The translations under genes were made by a program, and so were the position numbers. Source: Piezodorus guildinii (taxonomy: Eukaryota > Arthropoda > Insecta > Hemiptera > Pentatomidae). Taken from it: a stretch of DNA of 64,000 nucleotides. Location: the NCBI GenBank assembly GCA_023052935.1, contig CM041292.1, positions 34,780,614-34,844,613 of the forward strand, written 5' to 3'. The notes under the pieces were generated by a model that saw nothing but the letters and a program-made list of their open reading frames with translations, was not told the DNA's origin and did no database searches. Below, piece after piece: positions 42,108 through 52,749 of this stretch (position 1 is its first letter; every line of letters starts with the position of its first letter).

Positions 42108-42676
42108 TCCGAAACTATCGTCTAAAACCTGTGAAAATTGTCGATTTTTTTGGTAACTAGGCGCTCCAAGCTTGCCCCCTTTTTAAATGAAGGCACACTA
42201 CATAGTGAGAAAAGAGGTAGGTGAAAATTAGTGAGAGCGAGGTATGGTGAGAGTTCACGGAAGTAGCGGTAGAAGATGAAGGTTTATTTTTTAAAAATAA
42301 ATTCCTATAACAAATGAAATATTACTTTATTAAAAATCCTATATCATTAAATATTATTTTAAAAAAAGGTAAAAATACTAAATGGAAATGTCATATCGTA
42401 ACAAACAAGTGTAACATACACATCATAAAAACATGTTTTTTATATATATTAAAAGTTTTTTAATGAAAAATCAGTAATTGAATATTTATAGGTTAAAGTA
42501 TGTGACGAGCATTATAATTCACTACCACCAAATATAGGAATTTTCACCTTCCTGTTCCCTCGCAGGTGATGCAGCCTTAAAAAGGGGACAGGCTTTGAGG
42601 ACTTAGTTAAAAGATGGCGCTAGTAATACCGACAGAGCGACAATTTTTCACAGGATTTAGACGCTAGTTTCTCGAA
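42108..42676. mobile_element. MITE of about 570 bp with long imperfect terminal inverted repeats
   Basis: The left arm has GAAACTATCGTCTAAAACCT then GTGAAAATTGTCG. The right arm is its complement (CGACAATTTTTCACAGGATT then TAGACGCTAGTTTCTCG). Pairing continues inward through TAACTAGGCGCTCCAAGCTT with CTTTGAGGACTTAGTTA and CCCCCTTTTTAA with TTAAAAAGGGG. The core is A+T-rich and non-coding. Only one copy lies in the window. No target duplication could be fixed. Confidence 0.6.
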
Positions 42677-42896
42677 CGAACCAATCGATTAAAAGTTAAA
42701 TATACATTTAAAAAATTTTAACCTCAAAAGAAATAAAAAATCTGAATAAATATAAAAACCATGATTGTGATTTTATTTTTAAAATCGTATTTCTACCATC
42801 TCTAGAACATTTTCACATAAATCGTAAGGCAAGAAAAGTACTGTTAAAAAACTCTAACGTAAGGTTGGGCGAATGTTTAGCAAAATAATCATTTGT

Positions 42897-43150
42897 TTAT
42901 TCATTTACCATCACTTCGTCCTACTTTGGCTAGTCACACGATGCTGCAGTGGGAGTCCTAAATTTTGACTATCCAGGTTAATTAGGATAGGGATAGGTTT
43001 ATTAGGAATCTTTGACGAGTACCTGACATCAAACAGGCTCTGGACCACGATTCAATGTTTCATTTTCAACGACAGCATAACCAAGGATACTTTTTTTACT
43101 TTAGATAATTGGTATAGGATCTTACGCTAGCCACTACACCTCAGGTGAAC
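42897..43150 (-). repeat. SINE family 1 copy (cluster member 1)
   Basis: Blocks GATGCTGCAGTGGGAGTCCT, TTTTGACTATCCAGG, GACGAGTACCTGACATCAAA and CAGGCTC, then ACTACACCTCAGGTGAACCC at the head. The B box is degraded. Confidence 0.65.
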
Positions 43151-43195
43151 CCTGAGCATTATGGCATAGGCATAGCAAAGCTATAGAATTTTTTT

Positions 43196-43400
43196 TTTGT
43201 TCGTTTGTTCATTCAATTTTACTTTATGCTACTATGGCTAATCGGACGATAGCTACAGTCGGGATCTTAATTTTAGCCAATGCAGGTGTAATTAGGATAG
43301 AGATCTTGATGCGTAGTGTTCTCTTTAACGAGGACCTGCTATCGCACAGGCTCGGGGCCACCTTTTTACGTCCCCTCTGAAGGACTAAGGATTTTTTTTT
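43196..43400 (-). repeat. SINE family 1 copy (cluster member 2), head missing
   Basis: Tail (GTTCGTTTGTTCATTC) and body (GCTACTATGGCTAATCGGAC, ACCTGCTATCGCACAGGCTC, GTCCCCTCTGAAGGAC) present. It ends in a T run where the head should begin. Confidence 0.65.
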
Positions 43401-43404
43401 TTTT

Positions 43405-43633
43405 TTTTTTACTCCCATTTTATAAGTACGTAAGTTGGGGCAATATTCAGCAAACAGTTATTTGTTATATCCCAGGTTTAATTGGGATGGAAATCTCTGC
43501 GAGTATCTGACATCACACAATCACTAGACCACGATTCAACGTCTACTCCTATGAACGGCATAACTAAGGATTTTATTTTTACTTTAGAAAATCCTAGGGG
43601 CATGTGCCGGGTTTGAGCCTGGAAACTTGGGTC

Positions 43634-43640
<7 letters not shown>
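43405..43640 (-). repeat. SINE family 1 copy (cluster member 3)
   Basis: Body blocks TATCCCAGGTTTAATTGGGA, GCGAGTATCTGACATCACAC, GAACGGCATAACTAAGGATT and the B-box region GCCGGGTTTGAGCCTGG. Directly followed by (TA)n at 43637-43668. Confidence 0.6.

Positions 43641-43668
<28 letters not shown>
43637..43668 (+). repeat. (TA)16 microsatellite
   Basis: 32 bp of TA repeats at the head side of a SINE family 1 copy. Confidence 0.9.
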
Positions 43669-43670
<2 letters not shown>

Positions 43671-43819
43671 TATGTGATACGCCTATCCGTGAAAGAACAG
43701 TACTTCCAAGTGACAACTCAAAATTAGGGTGGTTATATTGAAATAAATTAGTGGACTGTATAGATTTAAAAAAATAAAAATAATGAAGCAAACGACGAAT
43801 CACAATACATTTAATACAC

Positions 43820-43990
43820 TAATATAAAATAAGATAAGAAACAAATTAACCTAATAAATTTATATAAGAAAAAAATTAACCTAATTATGATTAAACAGCT
43901 GTAAGAAAATGTAGGAAACAAAATAAACCTAATTAAAATATTGTAGAAAATAGAAGAAACAAACTTAACTTAATTAATGCTTAAAGATGT
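43820..43990 (+). repeat. Degenerate minisatellite, unit about 40-50 bp
   Basis: Four successive blocks share GAAACAAATTAACCTAAT in diverged forms (GAAACAAATTAACCTAAT, GAAAAAAATTAACCTAAT, GAAACAAAATAAACCTAAT, GAAACAAACTTAACTTAAT). Confidence 0.6.
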
Positions 43991-44010
43991 AAAAAAAATA
44001 GTTATCAAAA

Positions 44011-44253
44011 TTAAACAGTTTCTTGAATAAGAATTAAGAAATTAAATGTTCCATTAATAGATAAGCTATATTCACGTGAAAAAGTCCAGTTGCTTATTGT
44101 AGAAAATCTCCGCAGGGCGGCTTGAAATTTCTCAGGTATGTTGAAAAAGACCGCAGGGCGGCTTTTCCAAGTTCCAAGGGGAACGATGAGAAAGTGAAGA
44201 ACTTCGTTCTCAAACGTACTAAGTATAAGAGCAGACTCGGGTCTAAGGCCCAT
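44011..44253 (-). other. Open frame of 80 codons, function unknown
   Basis: The minus-strand frame is less A+T-rich than its surroundings and contains FENEVLHFLIVPLGTWKSRP, then FFNIPEKFQAALRRFSTI. It includes two copies of a 14-base motif (CCGCAGGGCGGCTT at 44111 and 44151 on the plus strand). I do not recognise a domain. It may be a fragment of a retroelement protein. Confidence 0.3.
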
Positions 44254-44279
44254 CTACCCTTTAGACCCTAGCTTAAGAC

Positions 44280-45404
44280 CCCCTGCCACTAGGCGGTAAT
44301 AAAAACAATTGAAGTACGATCGTCTTCTTTTTCTTTCTCTTCTATTCAAAACTTTTAATTATATTTAAAAATAACTATTAAATAACTAATTAAATAAAAA
44401 ATAAGGATTAACACAAAATATCTTTGATAAATATCGTAAAAATTATAGTTTTTTTTTTTTTTTTCCATGAAACAGTCATGAAACCTCATCAGGCCATAAC
44501 ATATGCGTGAACATAGGTATACATATAGGTATAGGCTGTTACTCTAGCCACTACACCACAGGTGAACCCAAAGCATTACGTTTTTTTATGTTTTTTGTTT
44601 GTTTTTGGCAAAGCTTTCGAATTTTTATAAGTAATATTAGTTTGTACATTAATAAATTTTAAAATTATTAACCAAAATACTAAATTAATACTTTTAAATG
44701 ATCCTTTAAAGTCGTGGCAACAAATAAGCATTACAATTAAGGTGAGGTTGTTATTCGATTGAAAATATTCTTATCAATAAACATCCTGTAAGACGAATAA
44801 AGACAAGTTATTCTATAGAGGGACTAGTAATACAGACACATATATAGGGCAGTGTTTTTACCCCGAAAGATAGTGAAGAGAAGCACACTAAGACTAGACT
44901 ATAGGAGTTCTAATTCGGTTACTGATAAAGGACAGATAGAGTGCTCAGTAATAGAGTGCACATGGATGGCAGATTCCATCTGCTCTCGATCTGGCAGTCC
45001 CCTTATCTAAGGCTCTAGTTCACTGCCCTTCTTTATTTATTATTATTTCATGTATATCATCTATATCTATGTATATTCATCAGCTTACATGTATATAAAT
45101 GTAGAGAGGAGATTACGGCTAAGAATACAAAAAATAAAATAATAAAAAAACTTATTCTGCCAGTGTTGCACGTTTTTCCCGTTTTTCATGGAGGGATCCA
45201 AAATGTGTCCCATCGATTTTTAAGAAATATTTATTTGTTAAACTAGGCATTAAATGATTGGGTTCTGAAAAATTTTATTGGCCAACACTCCCCAGGAGTC
45301 TCGTAAAAAATCGGAGTGTTGCGTGCGAAAAACACATATTATTTAATATCATTGGTTCCAGTGAAGATAGAAAAGTATGTTTGTTGTCAAATGTACCCTA
45401 TTTC
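44280..45404. other. No recognised gene; a 9-bp-stem hairpin at 45283-45321
   Basis: Holds a head fragment of SINE family 1 (about 44512-44575, minus) and a hairpin CAACACTCC..GGAGTGTTG with a 21-nt loop. Otherwise A+T-rich. Confidence 0.4.
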
Positions 45405-45600
45405 AGAGCAAAATAATCCACTATAATCCTAACGATGTAAATAATCTCGTAAAAACAGTACTTTTGATAAAGTTTCTTAAAAACTGTACCTCACTCCTCG
45501 AATTGTAATCTTAGCACTGTTTTAAAGAAACTTTATTAAAAGTACTTTATGACGAGATTATTTATATTTTTAGAGTTATTAATTTATTTTATTAGGTGTT
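45405..45600. mobile_element. Foldback element, about 190 bp
   Basis: The left arm (AAATAATCTCGTAAAAACAG, TACTTTTGATAAAGTTTCTT) and the right arm (AAGAAACTTTATTAAAAGTA, GACGAGATTATTTATATT) are inverted copies of about 75 bp, with a 25-bp loop around CTCACTCCTCGAATTG. Only one copy in the window. Confidence 0.5.
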
Positions 45601-45775
45601 ATTTTAGGATTATTTTTTTTTTCCAATTTCAAGTCAAATTTGGTAAAAAACATTTGGTATTCCATTCTTCTAGTTCAGGAATATAACACAAGATAGTGTG
45701 ACTGACTCATGAAAATAACCTAAACTAAAGTAGTATTGATTAAAATAGAGAATAAAGTTGAAAACAATTTTTTCA

Positions 45776-46080
45776 AAAATGGTGGTTGCAACATACGGCT
45801 TTCATCTTCTTTGTTAATATATACTTTAATATCATTAATTATATATGAAAAATGTAATAAAAGAAAATACTGCGATTGTAAGAATGTTCGAATCCCAGGT
45901 TTCATGAAAAATACACGGTTGTGGGTCATCTGTGTCCAAATTACCAAGTCTGGCAAGAACTTTTGTGTTTGTATTAGCTGTAAAAACCGAAATTCCAAAT
46001 TTAGATGAGTGTGTGCCTGAGATGTAGCAGCAAATGTGTCATCCAAATCGGACTACCAGAAGAGCCACTTAGTACTACAC
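45776..46080 (-). mobile_element. HINE-like copy 13, fragment
   Basis: From 45840 the family order holds, with divergence: ATACTGCGATTGTAAGAATG, GTGGGTCATCTGTGTCCAAA, CCAAGTCTGGCAAGAAC, ACCAGAAGAGCCACTTAGTA. Just upstream, ATGGTGGTTGCAACATACGG resembles a 5' terminus in the opposite sense. Joined at 46081 to a SINE tail. Confidence 0.5.
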
Positions 46081-46195
46081 ATAAAGATCCCTATCCTAAT
46101 AACACCTGGATGGGCAAAATTTAGGACGAGCATCTTTCGATGAGCCTATGGCATCAAAAAGTGACGTCAAATGAATAAACAAACAAGAAAGAAAA
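46081..46195 (+). repeat. SINE family 1, 3' half
   Basis: AAAGATCCCTATCCTAATAA, CACCTGGATGGGCAAAATTT, then AAAAAGTGACGTCAAATGAA and a (AAAC)n tail. Confidence 0.65.
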
Positions 46196-46517
46196 ATTGT
46201 TTATTTACTTGAGTTCATTGTCAAGGTGTCTAGTAAATATTATTGTTTACAATGATGTTACGTAATAGGACAATACTTCTCAATTTGGAGACTGTTTATA
46301 GCTGAGGTAAATTGATGTAATAATCCTGATGTAACACTTTATTTTTAGAAGAATGGAATAAAGAGTTTAAAAAATGAGAAATAAAAATGCGTGTTTTAGT
46401 TGTAAATTGGACTAGTCAAGAAGAAATTTATAATTAGCGGCACTATTCCGGATCAGTAGAGTTACTAGTGCATCACATAAAGCAAGATGTCCAGATTGAT
46501 CCATCGATTGTTATATA

Positions 46518-47242
46518 TTGGGTTGTGTCACATGAAATGTCCGTTTTCAAGGTAAAGGATTTTTATTAAAAATACGATATGACAACAAGATAATTTTATT
46601 CGAAGTATTCACTTTCTTTTTCTACACATTTTTCCCAACGTGACACCAGGTGGTAATCTGTTGGAGACAAGTCTGGAGAATATGGTGGGTGCGGAAGAAC
46701 TTCGTAGCCCAGTTCCTTCAATTTTTGCACGGGGGCCGCTCAGTAAGATCATGAGGTACCCATGTATCGAGCTTTTCTTACTTTCCCAATACACTTTAAA
46801 TGTCTGGAAACGGTAGATGCACTTGCATTTAGTTGTGCTTAGAGTCCTTTAACAGTTTGGTAGGGGTTTCCTTGAGGACATCGTTGTTTCCAAGTCGGTA
46901 TCCCCCATCTGAAAACTTAGCAAACCAACGGCGAATGGTCCGTTCATTAACACTCCATTCCTCAAACGCCTTGCAAATATTTCTAGCGGCCTCAGTTGCT
47001 GAATGGCCGAGTTTAAACTCGTATAAAAATATTACTCGAAAATCGCGTGTTTCCATGTTCATATTTAGAGGTATACTAAAAAGTGGGTAATTGATTGGGA
47101 AGCTAATGTTTATAATACAAAGGTAGAGGATTAGTAACTGTTTACTTTAAATATGTAAATATTCGGAAGAAAACAACAGAGACCTGCAAAATCCTTTATG
47201 TATTTCAGAAACTATAAAAATGGACATTTCATGTCAACCCAA
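46518..47242 (-). mobile_element. mariner transposon, shorter deletion derivative
   Basis: The left terminus is TTGGGTTGTGTCACATGAAA and the right one ends TTCATGTCAACCCAA, with a few bases lost. TA lies at 46516-46517 and 47243-47244. At 725 bp it is the same family as 2884-3786 but with a larger internal deletion and a second deletion near the 3' end of the gene. The right breakpoint of the main deletion (at CGTGCAAAAATTGAA on the coding strand) coincides with that of the longer copy. Confidence 0.88.
46650..47062 (-). pseudogene. mariner transposase remnant
   Basis: Minus-strand frame: METRDFRVIFLYEFKLGHSA, EAARNICKAFEEW, NERTIRRWFAKFSDGG, the helix-turn-helix half, then a frame change after NNDVLKETP. 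STVSRHLK-like and GKVRKARYMGTS-like pieces follow, then a jump to LKELGYEVLPHPPYSPDLSP. The aspartate of PYSPDLSPTDYH is kept here. The first two catalytic aspartates are deleted. Confidence 0.8.
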
Positions 47243-47342
47243 TACTTTTAAACATGGCTATTCTATAAATGAAAGATTTATTGAATATTTACTTGAGAGT
47301 TACCTACATTAGTTTGTTTAATTTATAATTGTATACTTTCAA

Positions 47343-47880
47343 TTTACTACGTCCACTTACCTATATACGAAATATATAGCAAAGGAAATTGTAAAAAATT
47401 TTGAATTCAAGTTTTCAAATAATACATGTTATAAATGTTAAATACCACCATAATACATGTTTTAAGGTCCCCTGAGTCCAAATAATCAAATTGCGCCAAA
47501 ATGTGCGTGGTGTGTAGTAAGGCTCCCACAAAAACGAAAAATCGTACGAAACTGATATTTCATATGTAATAAAACTATAAGCCCGAGGGTTTTATAGCAA
47601 CTTTTTCATCAACTTCGGCTGACGGGAAGACCTATTTTATCCTATGCATTTTGCACCCTCACGGCCCTAACGATTTTGATAAAACTCGCTATATCGATGT
47701 AAAATTTAATTGGCTATAATGTCATATAAGTTTCATTCTGACTGAAATAGTTTAACTGAAATAGGGATAAATGTCGATATTTTCTTCCTCTAAAGTACTT
47801 TTAGTTTAGTGCATTCTAAAAATTATATCATATGATCTTGTTAGCATTAATGAAAACATTTGAAAAATTATGTTAGACAT
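47343..47880 (-). mobile_element. HINE-like copy 14, 3' part
   Basis: Degraded terminus (ACGTCCACTTACCTATATAC), then AAGGTCCCCTGAGTCCAAAT, AAACTCGCTATATCGATGTA, AAATTTAATTGGCTATAATG. The 5' part is missing after about 47880. A possible displaced end, GCCGCACCAGATTTTTT, lies near 48423. Confidence 0.55.
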
Positions 47881-47884
47881 CAAA

Positions 47885-48835
47885 ATAATTTTATATGTGA
47901 ATTTTTTTCTGGTATTTCCATTGAAGAAATCTCTTAGGGCAACTCAGCATTCTACTTCACCAAAAACTTAGAAATCAATTAACGGTTTTGAAATTTTGAT
48001 CGTAATACTAAGAACAAAACTAAAATTTTGAAAGCAATTCGCACTTTATTACTTTGTATATGTATTGGGATATTTAAAGTAATTTTAATTCTCATGGCAA
48101 TTTTTTGAAATTCCTAAAAAATCACCATGTCGTTATAGAAAAACCCAAAGATTTCTTAAACTTATCTAATAAAATTTCAAACAAAGGTAAATCAGGAAAT
48201 AAAAATGTCTATAAGAATAATTAGTTATTGAGACATTTCTCTGCAATTATCAACAAATTTTTTTTTTTCTATGACATAAAAATGATTTTAAGAAATGTCA
48301 ATCATACTAATTGAAAGTGAATTTAACAAGAAACAAAATGACGCTAAAATGTGTAATATATCTTAAATAGAACGACTAGTACATACTTTTGTCCCGAAAA
48401 GTGCGTTTGGTACCACTGTGCGCCGCACCAGATTTTTTTCTGTTCTTTACTTATTTCTTCTTGTTAGGAGACTCCTTGACACCGGGAGGTAGTAGATCCT
48501 GGACCAGAGTGACCAGCAGACTCACGAGTGAGCTTACCGTTAGCTCACCTCTGCTCCCCATATCTCCCGCCTCGTATCAGAAAAGAATTCCGCATATATG
48601 GTCTGCGTATGGTTGATTCGTGCCGCGAACCAGGACGTGTGAGGGGAAACGAATTTCTACTTTTGATTAATTTAATGATAACTCTTAACAGAGGCCGACA
48701 CATCTGATATATAACACCGGCTTGGCAAATATAAAATATAGGTATGTATATATTTTAATTATTAAATTTAAGGAAATATAAAATAATAATTAATTAAAGT
48801 AAATTCTATAAAATCAAAGTAATTTTGTTTCATTA
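47885..48835. other. No supported gene
   Basis: A plus-strand frame at 48389-48616 (75 codons) lies in a G+C-richer patch with TRVTSRLTSELTVSS, unrecognised. The rest is A+T-rich. Confidence 0.3.
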
Positions 48836-48839
48836 GATT

Positions 48840-49380
48840 CTCCAATGCCAAAGCCAAACGCTCTCATGTCTCTAGAAGGTATACCGAATTGAATTGGCTC
48901 TATCCCTCATTCCTTCGGCAGTACCTCCTTGGTGTCTGTCTCTTCCAATTTTTCAATACAAAAAAACCTCCTTATATTCTTCATATGCTTACCATTTGTT
49001 CCTCTGTCCATTCAGTAAGGACTAGATCCCAACCCATAAACTTGTATATACCTTCACACATCTGCTTCCTTCAAAAACTCCTTTATTATTAGTGCTACAT
49101 TATTTTGGAATTCCTTGACTGTATCCATTCGTAAATCCTTATCATTATCCACTTTCAAACACCAAATATTTCTCCATCTCCTAAACAATCAATTTTCCGA
49201 ACATATGGAATATTTAAAAGCTATAGATGATAACTATTCACTGTCACAAAACCTGTCTTTTATTGTTAAACTAAAGTCTTAAACGACGAGACAATTATTA
49301 TTTATATTGTACTTTTCTTGTTATTCTTAGGGGACTACTCGTCCCAGAATAAAATTACTTTTCATTTCATTTCATTATAG
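48840..49380 (+). mobile_element. CR1/L2-like LINE 3' end
   Basis: The frame SVRTRSQPINLYIPSHI, then WNSLT-like and STFKHQ-like residues after frame changes, follows the pattern 'HxxRTRSxxNLxxPxxxxxxxxxSxxYxxxxxWNxLPxxIR..SLSxFKxxL'. That pattern closes many CR1/L2-group reverse transcriptase proteins. The fragment ends in TTTCATTTCATTTCATT, a short-repeat tail rather than poly(A). 5' truncated. Confidence 0.5.
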
Positions 49381-49463
49381 CAGTGTTTCCCAACTATACC
49401 GGTGGTAAGCGGACCCTCTGCCAGATGCCATCGTAAAATGTATTAAATTATATTAATAAAATA

Positions 49464-50528
49464 TCTGGTGCGTGTAACACACGACTTTCGCCTATCCTCG
49501 GTTGATAAAATTAATTTAAGAACTATGATATAAAGTTGAAAAGATTTTATGGAATTATATTCAGTTTCGTTGGAAACATATGTTTCAGATTAAATAATAA
49601 AACAATATGAAATTGTTATATAAAATAATCACATAAGGTTTAAGCCCTATCCTTCACTTTACTTTATTTTTTACAAATTTTTAAGCAAAATAACATTATG
49701 ATGTAAGATATTCACCTTTCTAACGATATACGGGTATTACATACACACACACACATACATACACGTATTACTATTCTCAGGTTAGAAAAAAAAAAAAAAA
49801 AAAAAAAAAAACATAAACATATATGTTTTCTCTTTTCTCCGCCATTTGGTTATAAAATTAATTTAACTTGGATATTAAGCCGGGTTTTTTTTTTTATCAA
49901 TAGTAATAAAGTGATAAGGTTAATTGTTTGGAGTCTTCTGTACACTCGTAAAAAAAATAAAAGTACTACTACTAAAAGTACTTTAGATGAGGAAGATGGT
50001 TTGGGGGTGCGGTCATAAATTAGAAACACACATTTAAAATAAGTGCTATTTTAACTATGTGCCGACGTTTCGGCATACAATGTGGGTCTTCATCAGGGTT
50101 GACTCTGAGACGGTGTCTATAGGAGTGTAAAAGTATTTTAGATTATGAAAATTCAAATATTCGGTATGTGAGAATTGTCAGACTATTTCAATCAGAGTGA
50201 AACCTATATGATAATAAAGCTCGTTATCTTTTACATCAATATAGGGAGTTAAATCAAAATCGTTTCAACTGTTTTTTAGAAAATTGTAAAAAAGTGCGAA
50301 ACCCATGGTGTAAAGTGGATCTTCTGGTTAGCCTATTTTGATGAAAACATTGCTGTAACATCGTTTTTTGGCTAAACTTATAATAGACAGACCTTTTTAC
50401 GGTTTTCGGACTTATGGACTCAGAGGACCCTGAAACGTGTATTTCCGGTGATAACTGCAATTTCGAAAATTTTCGCGATCGCAAAACATTCCCTGACTAT
50501 ATATATGATATATAGGTAAATGAAAGTA
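49464..50528 (+). mobile_element. HINE-like copy 15 with a Penelope-like insert
   Basis: The 5' end is TCTGGTGCGTGTAACACACG. The 3' end is CTGACTATATATATGATATA, then GGTAAATGAAAGTA. A segment (about 50006-50135) unrelated to the family interrupts it after GAGGAAGATGG. A CA run (49743-49756) and an A run (49786-49811) are internal. Confidence 0.65.
50006..50135 (-). mobile_element. Penelope-like fragment with hammerhead motif, short copy
   Basis: On the minus strand: ACTCCTATAGACACCGTCTC, GAGTCAACCCTGATGAAGAC, ATGCCGAAACGTCGGCACAT, then TTTAAATGTGTGTTTCTAAT and TTATGACCGCACCC. It shares both flanks of the motif with 34131-35285 but lacks the roughly 500 bases between TCTC and CTGATGA. Confidence 0.6.
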
Positions 50529-50532
50529 AATA

Positions 50533-52745
50533 AAAACGCTGAAAATTATAACACAATGGTTTATCATTTCCGAACAACCATATCAGGGTATAATTTTTCA
50601 TAAAGCTGTTTATAGGCAATTAAATATTGTTAAAAGCAATATATAATTCAAAGAAAAATGTAATATGCTAATTATGCAAACTGCTAATTTCAATACGCTA
50701 TATCTTTGCTAGTTCTGTTACCACTTTTAATGATTCTTCTTCTTTTTTTTTTTGGTTTATCTAGCTTTAGATATTCTAAAACTCTGTGCACATTTTTTCC
50801 AATATTTAATAATAACTGAGTTTTGAGCATATTTATAGGTAAAAACTTTAATTTGTTAATTTTATTTATTCTCTTTTTTATAATTATTCGTGGTTTCTTG
50901 GTTAAAAACACTTATATATTATGTTTTCTTTATCTTCAAAAATAACGGAGTTACAAGCATATTATATAGGCAAAATTTTAATTTTTTATTTATTTATTCT
51001 TACTTGACTGATTTTAAAAAACTCTATACATATTTTTCTCTATATTCACAAGTAACCGAGTTAAGGGCGCATTTATGTGCAAAATTTCAATTTATATTTT
51101 CTCTTTTATATAATTATTGGCATATTGTTATAGATTAAACTTCAATTTGTTTCTTTTCTTCTTTCTCTTTTTTCTAATTATTCTTTTTTTTTTTTTTAAA
51201 CACTAATAATTTTTTCTCTATCTTCGAAAATAACGGAGTATCAGTCATATATATGGGCAAGATTTCGATTTCTTTAGTTCTTCCTTTTTGTTTTTGATTT
51301 GTTTATTTATCACGCTTTGCTAATTCTATTACTCTATACACATTTATCTCTATCTTCAAAAATAACTGAGTTATAGGCGTATTTATGAGCAACATTTCCT
51401 TCTTTTTTTTTTTTTCTTTTATATAATTATTTTTACTTTCACTTACTATAAATAGTAAGGCAAAATATTGCGATCGTGAAAATTTTCGAATTTCAGTTTT
51501 CAACGGAAATACATATCTTAGGATCCCCTGAGTCCAAATAACCAAGTCTCGCAAAAAGGTCTGTGTGTGTGTGTGGTAACTCCCGGGCGGAAACGATAAG
51601 TCCTATGAAACTAAAATTTCATAATTAAGGAAACTATACGCCCCGAGACGTTACAAAATCTTTTTCATCAAAATCGGCTTACCAGAAGAGCCACTTTATA
51701 CCATGCATTTTGAACCTTTTTTCGATTTTCTCGAAAACAGTTGCGACGATTTCGTTTAAACTTGACATATCGTAGTAAAATTGAATGGGCTTTAATATCA
51801 TGTAAGTTTCATTCTGATTAAAATGGTCTGACAGGGATTCAATGCCGATATTTTAAATTTACTTTCTCTAAAGTACCTTTAATTTTCTTGATTCTATAAA
51901 AACAACTATATTATCTTGTTACCACTGATGAAAAACAGGTAAATATATAAATTGAATTAATTCGATATCCAAGTAAAGGAGAAAACTTAAAAAATATATT
52001 CTGTATGCAATTTTTCGTTTTTGAACATAAGAACAGTAATATACATGCATAATTTGCCGTTGGAAGCTTGAGATTTTAGAAAAAATATTGACCTATACAC
52101 AAGCTTTTATAAGTTAGTAGAGTGATCAAAAGCCGACAAAACTGAGTGATTATAACTTATTAGATTTTTTAATAAAACACATGTTTCTATAGAAATTCCA
52201 TTTAATTAATTCTTTAATGGTTTCACATATTACTTTCACTTTTTTTATCTCTAACTCTATTCTAAAAATTCCTTAATTGGTTCTAAAAACGGAGGTAAGT
52301 GAAAGTCGTGTGTTGCCCGCACCAGATTTTTCTTTATATTATTTCATTTTGGGGAGGAGGGGGGGAGGGTTAAAATCTGATAATTTATTTCTCTATCATC
52401 AAAAATAACTGAGTTATTGAATTAAATCACTTTTAATCGGCCACCATTTTAAAAGTAACAAGCTGATATCAACGTCTAGATTATTAGGATGATCGTTGCA
52501 TGCCATAGTATTTTTGTGGAGAAATTTCAAAAAAATGTCCAGTAATTTCGGAGAAATGCTGTGGACGGCGGACAAACTGTGGCGGGGTTATTATTCATTA
52601 TTTGGCTTCTATGTAACCTAAAACGTAAGCCATCAAATTTTGAATGGGGTAAATATATATTTTTTTTTTTTTTTGGTCGATTACAAAGGTTCATTATTGA
52701 AAATAATAAAACAGTATTGAACAGAATATCCGTAGTAATGATATA
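50533..52745 (+). repeat. Dispersed repeat with internal tandem array, interrupted by HINE-like copy 16
   Basis: The left block (50533-50700) is the complement of 21480-21595. The tandem part (50640-51430) has the core AAAATAACGGAGTTATAGGC followed by ATATTTATGGGCAAAATTTC. Cores start near 50811, 50941, 51051, 51231 and 51361, so the period varies from 110 to 180. The right block (52390-52740) matches 880-1210 (GCTGATATCAACGTCTAG, GATTACAAAGGTTCATTATT). The insertion at 51431-52326 separates the array from the right block. Confidence 0.6.
51431..52326 (-). mobile_element. HINE-like copy 16, near complete
   Basis: The left end is TTTACTTTCACTTACTATAA then ATAGTAAGG, so the palindrome has one change. 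The right end is GGAGGTAAGTGAAAGTCGTG then TGTTGCCCGCACCAGA. A TG run lies at 51563-51575. Confidence 0.75.
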
Positions 52746-52749
52746 AATA

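Noticed and set aside
43594..43803. Minus-strand frame with an Ile-Tyr repeat
   Set aside because: It translates the (TA)16 microsatellite.
44848..45027. GGGCAGTG..CACTGCCC as a transposon's terminal repeats
   Set aside because: Only 8 bp pair, with no extension and no target duplication seen.
50640..51430. Tandem array as a CRISPR array
   Set aside because: Units diverge throughout their length and the period varies; there are no identical repeats with unique spacers.
51303..51554. 83-codon frame shared with parts of 22762-23010 and 50254-50484
   Set aside because: The shared residues (FPLKTGIRKFSRSQYF and similar) come from the conserved non-coding hairpin end of the HINE-like family. 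The frame is broken in most copies and shows no purifying pattern.
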